In this document: piece after piece, positions 1-12,137 of the stretch
Numbering within the stretch: position 1 is the stretch's first letter
Layout of the letters: each line of letters opens with the position of its first letter
NCBI RefSeq assembly: GCF_037975245.1
Contig: NC_092563.1
Span: 9,313,001-9,377,000 of the forward strand
Direction of reading: 5' to 3'
From: Apostichopus japonicus
Lineage: Eukaryota > Echinodermata > Holothuroidea > Aspidochirotida > Stichopodidae
Length of the DNA stretch: 64,000 nucleotides
Notes under the pieces: generated by a model
Databases searched by the model: none
What the model saw: only the letters and a program-made list of their open reading frames with translations
Told to the model about the DNA's origin: nothing
Program-made: the position numbers and the translations under genes

Positions 1-3000
1 TGGTTATCAACAGTACAGTACTACAGAAACAGGTCCCTGGATATTGATTCCCATTTAATGTGCTTTTCATCTATACACCTACATTAACCCTTTATACCTA
101 TAGATTATGACTGATACATTGACACTGTAGGTATATTACATGTTTGAACCTAACCTTTTATAGCAATAGTAGATCTGCAACAGGTGAAATCAATTTTCAT
201 CTGTTTATGACAAGTGAAATCAGTTTTCATGTATATATATACATACAACTTTACAGACTTCCATATTTTTCTAACTGAAATGAGCTAATCTGAATGAGCA
301 GCCTAATTCGGTTCTTGCATCTGGATTTGAAAAGTACACCAGGATCACTTACAAGTTCTTATGAACTTTTCGAGGATCCCCACAACCATATACTTTGTAT
401 ACATGTATATACTTGAATCATTTAAAATGTCAATAACGTTGATGGTTGAAATATACATTACAGTAGTTGAACAAACATCATAAAGTATGATGCCATAGTC
501 CAAATGTTTTACGGTTAAACGGTTTAGCATATGGCATGGTTCGATAGTTCAAGCATTAACTGCATGTACTTTACACATGTATATGTAGTGTGTTATAATG
601 TACTGTATTAATAAGAGACGATTGTGCACAGTTAGTCTCCTGAGACTTGTGAAATATCTTACAGTCTGTACTATACAGTAATAGTAATATATACTACAGT
701 ATAGCCTGACTGAACCTGATTATAACCAGGGGTTGTAAAGTAGCTCAGCTCCCTGGAAGTACAGTAAACATGTTGAAAATGTTACACCCAACTTTATACT
801 GTACGTATGCAGTACGAAGTCTATATATGATTATGATGCATCCATGGGATTATATCAAGAGGTTAGGCAGCTGAGTGGTGTGAACTATAGCATTATATGC
901 ATGGGGCATTCGTTTTAAGAACTTAATTGACGCCCTGTATATCATATCTTACACTAACCAGGCTAAATGTTGGTATGAAATGGTGCTAAAAAGAAGGTCT
1001 TATTTACATGTTTTCTGTGTTAATAAACTATCAACTTTAAGAGTTCTGTCACCATAAGTGTACTCTTGTATCTCATTCTCCAGTAGAGAATGATGCAACA
1101 TGTTTACAACGACATTGTCAATAGTAACTTTTAAATTAAGAAGCTACAACATTAAATGCAAGTTTCCTCAGTTTCAAGTTAATGTATACTGAGAAGATCC
1201 TACATTTGAAAAAGTGAATTATGGCATACTGAATATTGTAGCAGTTTTTATGCAAAACACTTTTCCTTATTTAATAAAGATTTAAGATTTTTAGATTTAT
1301 ATGACAATTCATACTGAATACAAGTTTTAAGCTCAATGCCATTGTACTCTGTCATGGTTTATGACTCATATCCATATTTTGCATTGCAATCGATACAAAG
1401 AGCCTATGTACAGTATGTACAGTAGCTTGTGTCCAATGGTGGTGCTCATCGAACGCCTCATTCACAGACACAATATGTTCATGATTCTTTGAAGGTGTGC
1501 TGTGTTTAGTAAACTTTTAGAGAAAGGGTGATTGTATGAATGCAATACAATACAGTACAGTACGCCATCAGAACTTATGAATGTACCTTTACATCAGGGT
1601 CCCATTATAACTACTCTTGTTCACCTATTGTACTGTACAGTTACAACTGTATGGTCTACAGTGCATCGTGCTGTGAATGTCGAAGAACAAAATGTCAGCA
1701 AGTAGACAAAAGTCTGCTCTAGAACTCTTGTGCCTTAATGATCTCTAACTTAGAAGTCAATAAGCCAAGAACAATTTATCCAGTATCCCTTTACAAAATG
1801 CATTGCAAAATGGTGAGAAAAAAAATGCAGACCTATATAGCAATCTTGTACAAATGTGCGGTACCACAGTGTTTTATAATCTGTGACAAATCTATGAGTC
1901 TTAAAAAGTGCTATTAAATTATACCCTAATAATTAACGGTATACAATCAAATGTCCAGGATATATGTTAATTAATAGAGAGCTATTTTAGTAGTATGTTT
2001 GTTATATATTTGTACAATATATAATTAAAATGTTAATTTGTCCAGGGACATTATAAGCGAAGCCAGCATGTTTTGCTTCTTTATTTTTTTGATTTTTTTC
2101 TGAATGAAACTTCCAATGAGCCTCAAGTGTTCAAATTTAAAATGCAACAAGGATCTAAAAACTGCAAGAGACAATCAAACTTCTTATTGTGAAGGCTCTT
2201 GTACTCAGGATTAGACTTTGCAAACGTCACCGTGAACTCCCTTATGGGGAGGGGGGGATCCTGATACTGCAAGGGGCATCAAGATCGTATGGTAAAGATG
2301 AATCCGATCTAAATTATTGAAACAGATGTATGCCACTGAGTGCTATATCTGAGGGTTCCAGCAGGTTCTGTGAAACAGCTACATGGTTTCTATGTTTTTT
2401 AGGGGATCAAATATATCCAAACAAAACTTGTTTGGGTTTTATAATCTGCTAGGAATGATTTTGTAAGACTTGCCAATAATATTCAAGTTACTAAGTGACA
2501 TCCTCTTCACTCTGAGCTTAATTCTGTGCATAAAACCAATTCTAATAAATTAAATATCTCTCCATGTTTAAGAATTTATTACTCTTTCAGGACTCTTTTA
2601 TTTACAGAGCAGCCCTTTTTGTGCAGAACGGCTTTTCAGATCCTTTATTGTAGCTTTTGATAACCCTTTACAAATTTTACGGTTTATTATTTTTTTAATC
2701 TCTTAAATTTTTATGCGTCTTAATAATTTCTATCCTACTTATAAATTTTCTGTTAAGTTTTTAATACTGGAATAAAGAATGCATGAATGAACGGAGGAAG
2801 AGTCTTCTCACGACAACTGCAGTGACACTTGACCTTTGGACAAACGATTCTGTTCCTGTGCTCACTAAGGTGGACCCACATACTTCGTACACATTTTTTA
2901 TTCAAATTAACATGTTTACAAGGTTTTTCAGACTTTGAACTCCATGAAAAACTAGAAACATTGATTTTACTCAACCAAGGTAAACCAAACACTTGTATGA

Positions 3001-3416
3001 AATTCATTCCAGCTTTACTTTTGGGATTTTACCACGGTTGCCGAATTTGACCTCTGGTGAGCTCAGATGACCTCGGAACCGGATAATTGCTCACTATCCG
3101 GCCTGATAGTCCGGCCGGACCGGATATTCGGTGCATCCCTATCTAACATAAAACCAAAAGTTTTGCCTGACTTCACAAAGTTAACAAAATGCCATACAAT
3201 TGGAATACTTGTATACTGTACTCGGCACATCTTTGCAGGGCCAATGATAATCATTCTAAATAGGTCAATTCTTCAGATATTTCTGTCCTGGTTTTGAAAC
3301 AATTGCTGGCAATTTCCGGTTATAATACAGCATGCTGCTTTATGGCTGAATGATGTAGGGTTCGGTCTGTGCGAGCTATCATTTGGACCGTTTTGACTGG
3401 TTAAGGGCTTACTCAC
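1..3416. other. Presumed ALT intron 2 (partial), no exon found
   Basis: AT-rich sequence with short TACAGTA-type words. I looked for the expected third ALT exon on the minus strand and did not see one. Apart from the transposon end at 3067-3142, I see no feature. Confidence 0.6.
3067..3142. mobile_element. DNA transposon end, remnant
   Basis: A GC-rich segment with internal inverted words (CCGGATA, TATCCGG, CCGGCCGG) ends in GGTGCATCCCTA. That is the complement of a TAGGGATGCACC terminus, which I associate with hAT-type elements. The other end was not found. Confidence 0.4.
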
Positions 3417-3506
3417 CTGTCTCAGGAACGTAAGGGGCTTCTGGCCCATTGCATGTGCATCTCCTATGTTACACTTGATGATGTCTGGGTACGGCTTCTT
3501 TGCTCC
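3417..3506 (-). CDS. GPT2: Alanine aminotransferase, coding exon 2
   Basis: A 90-nt exon encoding residues 105-134. It follows a strong acceptor (a pyrimidine run ending TGTGCAG on the minus strand, 3507-3530) and ends at a consensus GTGAGT donor. Both ends are phase 0, so joining to exon 1 gives ...ELRE-GAKKPYPD..., continuous with the known ALT protein. The IGDAHAMGQKP motif (118-128) is the family's conserved IGDAQAMGQ-type segment. The PLP lysine and the main catalytic domain are encoded beyond the left edge. Intron 1 is 6,553 bp. I looked for the next exon, which should start with a Val-x-Ala-Leu-Cys-type segment, between 1 and 3416 and did not find it, so the gene is truncated by the window. 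Confidence 0.93.
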
Positions 3507-3854
3507 CTGCACAAAACAAAAAAAAATGGTATGCCAACTTGGATAAAACTTTATAATAGTTTTAAAAGCACTTTATAATCACAGACCTGCACTGTGCTCC
3601 TATGGGATAATGAGCTTGTCATACAAAGAAAACTGCAAAGTTTACGTTGGTCCCTCGAGATCTGAAGACTAGAGATTGTTATCAAGGATTCATGCCTTCT
3701 CATTTTCTCATAAAATGAGACGTTAGATACTGTATACAGAATTTCCTTTGTGGAATATCCAATGTACTTAACTATGCGTGGTGCAGGCATAGGGGCGAGT
3801 ACAGTACATATGGGGAAAGTCCCACACCTATATTTATTTTCATTTTTTGCTAAA

Positions 3855-4240
3855 AATATGAGAACTTGTAGTACACATATGTAGTTAAAATATTAAAACT
3901 TGTACTACACATACCTGTATGTAGTTAAAACTATGTAAACTTGTACTACTGTATGTCCACGTATGTAGTTAAAATATGAAAAACTTTTGCTATGCATATT
4001 GTTAATATTTATGAAAAACTTGTACTACACATGTAGTTAAAATATGAAAACTTGTACTACATACAATACGTAGTTAAAATATGAAAACTTGTACTATAAT
4101 ATACGTAGTTAAAATATGAAAACTTGTCTATTTTGTTAGACTATGAAAACTTGTACTCCATACATACGTAGTTAAAATATGAAAGCTTGTACTACACATA
4201 CAGATAACAGATTAAAACTTGTGGTTAAAATATGAGAACT
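3855..4240. repeat. Minisatellite, about 35-55-bp unit
   Basis: GTAGTTAAAATATGAAAACT followed by TGTACTACACATA recurs about nine times with variable length. It lies in ALT intron 1. Confidence 0.85.
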
Positions 4241-6021
4241 GATGGTACCACTGAATCTCAACCCCTTTTTCAAGCACCTCTCCCGTGAGGTCCATCTTAG
4301 GGATGGATCTAACGGGAGATCAGCCGACAATGACATATCCCGAGCTTCTATTGCACAGTACTAGGAACAGTTACATGTTTAGGCAATACGGTCACCATCA
4401 GTAACTACAATGTGAAATGCCCGCTTCGAGATGCAGTACTATCACTATGGAGTAAACATGGAGACGAACTATTTGCATGTTATCAGATCACGAGAGCGTT
4501 CATAATGCATTTCGATAATACTTGTCATCTGAAAATGTGCTTGTGACCTTAATTTTTACCATCTGGTGATCATAATCACAAAATATGTCTATCTGGAGTT
4601 TTGGCCTCTTACTCCAGGAGTGATGTGATATATATCTAGAATTAATACCTGTCAAAATATAATCTTTGTAGCAATATTCTGAAGAAGAGTTAAATGAAAA
4701 ATTTGATTACTTAATTGGCAGGCCAGGTACAAGTGAGTTACACATGATGTCCAAGCGGGGAGTAACAAGAGTATGTACAGTTGTTCAGCTGAATCTTGAG
4801 TGAGATATTGTCAAGTCTGATACTGTGTACAGTAGATCTATGATAAGTGGACGGCTGCACACAGAAGATATATGACATACTGTACATGTCCGAGTCAAAT
4901 ATAATTGACCAACTTGTGAAGTCTAGATGTGACGGCTATCTATGAAGAGCCATCACGCAGACAGGGGACTTTGACTTAATCATGGAGTTAATTGGAGCCA
5001 AACATAATAAGTTCACTCATTCTCTTCAATTATTTCAAATATATTTTTTGGAGACATTCATAAACGTACTATATCGGTGAAAGAATCGAGTCTGGATAAA
5101 GCAGTATTGATCAGGAGAAAATGATATGTGGGATTTATCTGCATCTAGATGCATGTTTCCTCCAATGTGAGAGGACAGTGATATTCTACATTTTGACCAG
5201 TAGTCAAAAAGATATTTTGTTAAATTGTTAATATTATATTTTAACATTTTCATATTCGGTAAAGTCTACCAGTGAGCATAGTTTCCCACAAAAGAAACAC
5301 AAAACAAAAGCCAATAGGCTTAAGTGATTCCTTGCAAAATTTTGTATGAGGACATTCAACAATAACACTGCAAATATGACTTTTAAGGGTTGACCATGAA
5401 TTCATGAGGTCAGCAAGGTTCTTACACTAATGGAGACCTAAGCCTCTAAGCTCAACTTTCAGAGTTATGGCACTAACATTTTGACTTTAGACTTTGACCC
5501 CTGCTGAATCTACTGACCGTTGAACATCATAGAATAGGTTAAAAGTTTTGTTCTCAAACATAATGCATTAATGGATATGTTTGAAAGATATTTAGAATGA
5601 CACATTGCTTTCTGTCAACCTCAAGAGCCATTAGACTTCCACCAGTTTCAATGTGAGAATTTTGTTCACTTACCAAGAGGAACGTACTACTAAGCAGTTT
5701 TGGTATCTTTCTGGAACTATCATGTTTGATAACATGATATGTAAAATATAATGTGACAATGTAATCTCTCTGTTGACCTTCAATGACTTTATGATTTCCA
5801 CCAATTTCAAAAGGGCTGCTTCAGACTTTGATCCGTGCTGACCTCACATGACCTTTGACCAATACCACCAGCAATCCCAAACCAGTTCTATCGAAGGGGG
5901 AACCTACTGTATGTACCAACTATGAAATGTTCCACAGTTACTGTATCCTTCTGAAGTCAGAGCAATTACGAGCAACTGTCACACACACATACACACACAC
6001 ACGCCCCATCAGTATCCCATA

Positions 6022-6049
6022 GATTCCTTCTGCCTTCGGCAAAGGAATC
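6022..6049. repeat. Hairpin at the end of a dispersed repeat
   Basis: GATTCCTT-CT-GCCTTCGGC-AAAGGAATC pairs as a stem. It follows a (CA)n tract and a region (about 5390-5930) with repeated TGACCTTTGACC-like words. It could be the tail of a dispersed repeat. Confidence 0.4.
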
Positions 6050-7825
6050 AAAATACTGATAGTTGACCTAAATCAATTGCTCTGTTGAAGCAGTTTCTTG
6101 ACTAAACTGTTAATTTTAAAGCTCTTCTCTGAATGGGGTCATGATAAACACAACTACAGTAACCATTGATACCTACAGTAGATGTACAGAATGACTGCCT
6201 AAAAGTTACCTCTTCCGTGGCTTGATAGGTACACTACATTCATGTTGTTATGAGGAGACTACATTTCCACCGATTTTATCGGAACTTTAGGTCTCTCGAA
6301 ATGAATTAACACAGGGCGTAAATAATGGACAAAGAGTTTGTAGTACTGTAACACACCTAAGGTACAGTACTATGCTTGATTTGCAATGTACCTACTTGAA
6401 ACTGTGCTAATTACACGCTTGTACCCGATACTGTTTATCTAACTGTAGTTCACTTTTGACAATATACCATCTTTAAACAACATTATCTAAAGTTTTCCCA
6501 TGAAAGAGCGTGTACAGCATAATGCACAGACAGACACTGCCAGTGATTCTTGTGAACCAAATCTGAATAAATCAACCATGAGGATTTGAACGTACTAATA
6601 CTGCACAGTATGTTTTCTATCATTGTGGCAGACATCTCAACCATCCTTGGTTTGAGAGTATTGCAGGTACAGTGGTAGTACACATGTTTACAACCAACTG
6701 TGCAGGTTTTAATATAAGTCTGGCAAAGTGCAGCTAGGGTTGACAGTGTAGTTTGAATAATACCTGCATGTAGCACTAAATATGACACTACTGACATACT
6801 CGATAAGGTTGGGAAGCTTCATGCGCAACATGCAGTGAAAGAGCTGTTTGTAACTGTGATTAAATTCTATTGACAAGGCAGACAAACTAACACTCCCCAT
6901 CTGAAAAGCAAAATACTGAGTAATTAAATTTTGGGTATTTTTGTCTTTTTCCATTACCTGTATACAGTAGCTAGGGCTCAAGGATTTAACTACTGTAGCT
7001 TGGAGGAAAAAGCTTTATTTGGAATATATTGGGTTGGCAAATCTTGCACATACAGCAAACTTTATGAACACAGAGAAAGTCCTGTCCTGTAGTTGAAAGC
7101 AACATTTTAACCAGTACCACATCAAGCTGTTCCATAGCAGGGATATAAATTAACCTCTGTCAGCTGGCTTAGTGATTCCTTGCCTTATCAGTTTATATGG
7201 AATCACCTGATTGATAGAGCAACTATTAGGAAAACATACATGTCCTAAAGTCAAGTACCAGACCATCAGGGAAGAGTTCACTGATAACTTGACCATTGCA
7301 AAGGTTATATATACTGCTAACTGAGTCATAACTGTTGATGACTGAGTTTCAGAGCTTACAAGGTTTCCAGATTTTGACCTCTGTTGACTGCAAATGACCT
7401 TCGATCAGCATCATATTTGGGCAAACATTAGGACAATTTATCTGGGCACCAAGAAATGTGTTTGTGAAATAAAATCAAGCATTGCTAAGGGCAACTGTAA
7501 TGGGTTAAGGTCAAGTGTTCTGTGTCAAAGGAAATCCCTGAATTCATTGCTGTTTAAGGTATTGTGTGGCAGTAATTTCTGACTATTAAACAAGATACAA
7601 ATGACATCTTAAACATGTTCCAATTTTAAAGTATGGTGAGAAGCATTTCAGGAATGACTAAATACATTCTTAAAAACACAAATCATTCTTAATTTCATAA
7701 CATCAATATATAGTAAGGTCTGACCACTTATGTCCATTTCTGTACACCATGTCCTTGCACAAAATGTCATGCTAAAATGAGTACTGACCACATCCTATAA
7801 ACAAGTGTTCAAACGATTATGCATA

Positions 7826-7905
7826 ACAGAAAATACCGATTACCGATTATTTTTTCATAATCGTACCGATTCCGATTCCGATTATTTGAAAATGAGAAAA
7901 TATCC
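7826..7905. mobile_element. Repetitive CCGATTA-rich transposon-end remnant
   Basis: Repeats of ACCGATTA and TTCCGATT in tandem and inverted form, as in the subterminal repeats of some DNA transposons. No partner end was seen. Confidence 0.3.
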
Positions 7906-8179
7906 CGTTTATACGAAATTGGCAATAAAATTTGTGATAGTGAAGAGGTTTGTTTACAAGTGACGAAAACTTCCGGCTCGGATAGCAAAAAATCTTCAAG
8001 GTCATGATACGGAAAACTGATTGTGCCATGAAAGGCCAATTTGTCAGCTATCCGGTGATGGGTAGCGTTTAGCTAGTGAAAACTTCTTTCTAGACTTAGA
8101 GACCACATTACTTTTGTGATTTAGTGTGTAAGTCAATGGGGCTTTTAATGGGCGTATGCTACCTTAGAGGTCTACAGTC

Positions 8180-8846
8180 AACGAGTTAAATGAATCTGGA
8201 GGATTCATGTCAATTGGGTGCGCGCGTACCATGCATGGAGGGTCATGTGATGTGTTCCAGGGTGGTACCAAACTGATATTTCTCTGTAGCAGTTCGAGAA
8301 TAGTGTTAGTGACTTCGTGAAAGATTTGCACCAAGACGGATCGGACATGGGAAGTAACGGCGTAAGAAGGTACTGGTACTTCAGGCCTACGAAATAGTGC
8401 TAATATGCTAACGTTAGACTTGCTGGCACAGAACAAGTACAGATACATTGGGCTTGCAGCGGGAAATGTCGATGTCGCTGTCTGAATTGTATTTCAAGAA
8501 CGATTTTTTGTCGAAAGGATTGTTGAACTGGACGTGTTGCTGTAGGGAAATGTTTAGTTCAGTGCAACCACAGAATTCTCCATGGAACAGAACCTAATGC
8601 TGCTCAACGGGAATATAGCTACCACGTTAGGCTACAGGCACGGTTATTGCTAGGTAACGGGTGTCGTCTGCTGCTCTAAGCACGCATACACATTTACGTA
8701 CTAGTTGGGTGAAATCATCATGCGTAATAGGGAGAGTAATATATTAGTACCACCCTGGAACACATCACATGACCCTCCATACATGGTACGCGCGTACGCG
8801 CGTATTTACTGTGTGATAGTTTCTCCAGATTCATTTAACTCGTTGT
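8180..8846. mobile_element. Long-inverted-repeat element
   Basis: Arms of about 90-100 bp at 8180-8268 and 8747-8846 are inverted copies. Each carries AACGAGTTAAATGAATCTGG, a CGCGCGTAC segment and ACATCACATGACCCTCCAT in one orientation or the other. The right arm has a small extra segment between shared blocks. The 480-bp interior has no coding capacity. The outer limits may extend about 15 bp further, and I could not define a target duplication. Open frames on both strands here only reflect the repeated arms. Confidence 0.75.
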
Positions 8847-10059
8847 CTACAGTACTTAGGACTCCATTGTATTTTTTCCATTGTTCAAATCCATGTACCC
8901 TAACCTTAATAATACCCCTTAACAATAGAATTCTTGCGAGGGTATGGTGAATCTTTTGAAATAAACATTCGAGGACCTGTAATGCTGAACTGTTCAAGTC
9001 CTATGAAACACACACCAACACAAACATGCAGGTGTGAGAATATAGGAACAAACCCATATGTACCAGTCCGCTTCTGGTTTTGAATTTTTGTAGCAATTCT
9101 GAAAATTTTTTGTCACACTGTATACAACGTACAGCAAGAAATGAAAATCCCAAATTCAGTATTCAGAAGTTTATAATGAAAGTCTTTTTCTTTCTTTTTT
9201 CTTCTTTGCCAGGTACAACAAGCTCAATCATATATTTTGGCATTAAAATCAATTCCATAAATTATAGCATTTTGAGAAAAAAATGGACTCTCCTATGCGT
9301 TAATTATACAGTAGATCTTATAATAATTTTACATTTTTTTCTAACACTTGCGTTTGTCATATATACCAAGAAAAAATTTCCTCAGAACTCTCATTATTAA
9401 TGTTAAACATGCATGTGTACGCACGTACACATACTATTTAAAGCTACTGCATGTACAGGGCGCAATAGAACCACAAAGTAAAAATAGGCTAGGCTGTAAA
9501 AACAATGCATAGGCTACGGAAGCTCTATACATGGAAATCAATACCAAACAAAAGAGGGAATGATAAATTGGTAGGGTAGGGAAAGTCACAATAAATATAG
9601 CACCAACTTTAAACATGACATTTGACACTCTAAGATTCCAATACTGCATTGCTGGTAGCCTATGGTAATTGTAATGGCTAGAATTTAGTAAGTGCAGTGA
9701 TGCAGGGTTATCATGTGTGTGATATAGCCTATGATAATGTTCTTTGCACACATATTACCTAAATATTAGTAAGGTCAAATAGCCACTGTTGTTTACACGT
9801 CGTCGATATACATGTAGAGGAAATAACCTGGCAAGAAAGTTTATAGACTAGTAAGTAGTCAAGTTAGGATGAAAAGTCGGGAGTTGGCAAAACGGAAACA
9901 TTAGGAAATGTTCAGTAATTTGTTTTTGTGCTTATCCAGGGTCTACACTACACTGTGGTAAGCCTAAATGATAGTTGGTAGGCTAAGCCTAATTACAAAC
10001 AACGTCTTTATCATATTGTCCTAGATAGATAAAAACAATGGCGGTTAATTTAACGTTAC

Positions 10060-10371
10060 CTCACGCAGTTCGTGTTCTAGTTGGACAGCTCTTTGAACGA
10101 TTGGACCCCGCACGGCGTACTCCATGGTCCTCACATGAGGGTTCATGTTCTCTACCGTTAGGGTCTTCTGTCTTCTTGGCTGCGACATGATTATGCCATT
10201 CCTCAATTTTCTAGCAGGTGGCGAAATTTGGTTACCAAGTAGGTCCACCCTCGTCGTAACCAGATGACGTTGTAATTGAACTCGAGTTTTTCTTTCGAGA
10301 CGTAACTGTGCGTGAATAGGTGGCAGTCCTTTCCTAATGTTCAATCCGAAATTTATGCGCGTAGTCAACAT
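10060..10371 (-). CDS. GPT2: Alanine aminotransferase, coding exon 1 (N-terminus, likely mitochondrial form)
   Basis: First coding exon of alanine aminotransferase, the PLP enzyme that interconverts alanine plus 2-oxoglutarate with pyruvate plus glutamate. It encodes residues 1-104. Residues 71-104 carry the family's conserved N-terminal block, including ENMNPHV (74-80) and EYAVRGPIVQRA (84-95). Residues 1-61 are extra compared with the catalytic family start. They are Arg/Lys-rich (R5, R13, K14, R24, R27, K28, R30) with no acidic residue before E26, as in a mitochondrial transit peptide, so a GPT2-like form is inferred. Met62 (MSQPRRQK) could start a shorter cytosolic form. The exon ends on a codon boundary at a GTAACG donor, and exon 2 also begins in phase 0. 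The gene-level identity is firm; the choice between GPT and GPT2 rests on the leader only. No TATA box was noticed upstream of 10371. Confidence 0.93.
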
Positions 10372-11924
10372 GATTTTATGGCTAGTATCAGTTGAACGAA
10401 ACGAAATTGAAACAACAAATTAGTTGGTAACGAAGAATTAACCTCAAAATGAGCGAAACCTTTGGCTTATGTCATGGAGAAAATATTTAAGTTATTATGT
10501 TCATATTTTTAAATAGTCCTCACGATTCCTAAGATGATAAATTTAGTTGAAAATCAGCACATTGTCCGGGATATGGCATACGTATACGCGCAGTTGAACC
10601 TTTGAATTGGCCAACGTAAAACCATCCTTGCTGTAATGTGTATGGGGCTATAACGGTAAGTTGTAATGTGATGCGGATATTAATAGGAGGTATGCGGATC
10701 GATAAATATACACTGACACACTGCACTCGTCTGAAATCAGGGCGCTGAGGAAGATAAAAATAACTATTTCATCGGGCTTTGGGAAATGTGATATTAAACG
10801 TGTTATTGATTGCGTGACCCTACACGTCAATGCGAAATGGAGTCAAATGTGTTGGTAGTTAGTGACCATACATACACCTCTCCACGACGGAGCAGTAATG
10901 AAAGTATAGCATCGTTCTGTACGGGAAGAACGTTCCATTTATCAGCAATGGAACTGAAATCGAAAGCATAAATTTGTCGCGGTCTGCATGGAGAATTAGT
11001 ACGTGTACTATACGGTATTTACATTAGTACTGTTTCATTCTGAACACTATGGCGAAACAAGTGTCACACAGTGGCGTAGCCAAGCCTGCGGGGGGGGGGG
11101 GGGGTGGGTGGGAGAGACAGGACAGCCCCTATGAAAGCTTGTCGCCCCCAGTCGCTCCCCTACTGGGAATTTGGGTGTCGAAAAAAATTACATGTGCGAA
11201 AAATACATCATTGGTCTGAATGGTCTTGAATCTCCATGATTACCACTCATGACCAACCTTTCGACAGCGGACCGGTAGTAGGCTATATAGTTGCTGAAAA
11301 ACCGGACGTGACATATGGCGCGCACAGACCGGGTTTTCCCTTCTGGGACGTACCCTAGCTATTGCTCTTAAAACGGCTAAAAAAAAAAAAAATTCAAGAG
11401 GATTCAATACTATTGCTGAGAATCAGTTTATCACCCATAATGTTTCAGACGCAATCTTTGATGTCGATCAGTTTGACATAATGTTCGTTAGGACATTTTG
11501 GGACATCGTTCCTGTATGTAGGCCTATATCATGAGGCCCTGGGGTCATTCCTTGACCGACTTGATGCAATATATAATGTGCCCATTTTGAAGTCAATTTA
11601 TTCACAGATTGTTAGTTGTCATGGGTTCGAACAAATGAGTGGTAATCTATCCTGAAACATATGGCAAAATGGGGCTGGGGTTTCCAGTTCGCCGCATCAT
11701 TTGTCAACTTGCACTGGGTTCTAATGTACATTTCAATTGGAATCACTAATAACAGAAATAATCCACCAAAATTAAGGCCGCATGAACTTTATTGCAGATT
11801 CCTGAGTGACGAAATTGTCATTTTCTCCCGAAATCACGAAACTAGATGCATGGCTGCTATCCAGCCTGGCAAGAGGTGCCATCTCCAGCGATCTGGCAGG
11901 TAATGAAATCTGAAATTTTCTTGG

Positions 11925-11966
11925 TACGCTGCGCGCCAACCGATGGTGGCGCTCCGCTTAGATAGT
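11925..11966 (+). repeat. GC-rich near-palindrome, copy 1
   Basis: TACGCTGCGCGCCAAC, then CGATGGTGGCGCTCCGC and TTAGATAGT. GCGCCA and TGGCGC can pair as a hairpin. It lies inside the element 11069-12208. Confidence 0.85.
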
Positions 11967-12098
11967 ACTTGCGGCCGGTATACTGGAATCGATTACCCCC
12001 CCCCCCCACGTTTCAGCTCGGATTTACGCCCATGCTTACAATGCCTGGGAAGTGCCATTTCCGACGATCCATAGGAGGCCTTTTTAGCTAAAACATTC

Positions 12099-12137
12099 CG
12101 CTGCGCGCCAACCATGGTGGCGCTCCGCTTAGATAGT
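12099..12137 (+). repeat. GC-rich near-palindrome, copy 2
   Basis: CGCTGCGCGCCAACCATGG followed by TGGCGCTCCGCTTAGATAGT. Same module as copy 1, 133 bp further along in the same element. Confidence 0.85.

Larger units (their letters stand above)
3531..10059. other. ALT intron 1
   Basis: Non-coding DNA between ALT exons 2 and 1. It holds the minisatellite, the long-inverted-repeat element and the remnants listed separately. I see no credible exon on either strand. Confidence 0.7.

Noticed and set aside
8164-8950. Open frames on opposite strands sharing a VPPWNTSHDPP segment
   Set aside because: The shared peptide comes from the inverted arms of one element, not from two related genes.
9413-9432. 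ATGTGTACG-CA-CGTACACAT small palindrome
   Set aside because: Short palindromes of this size, built from GTAC and ACAT words, are common in this AT-rich DNA.
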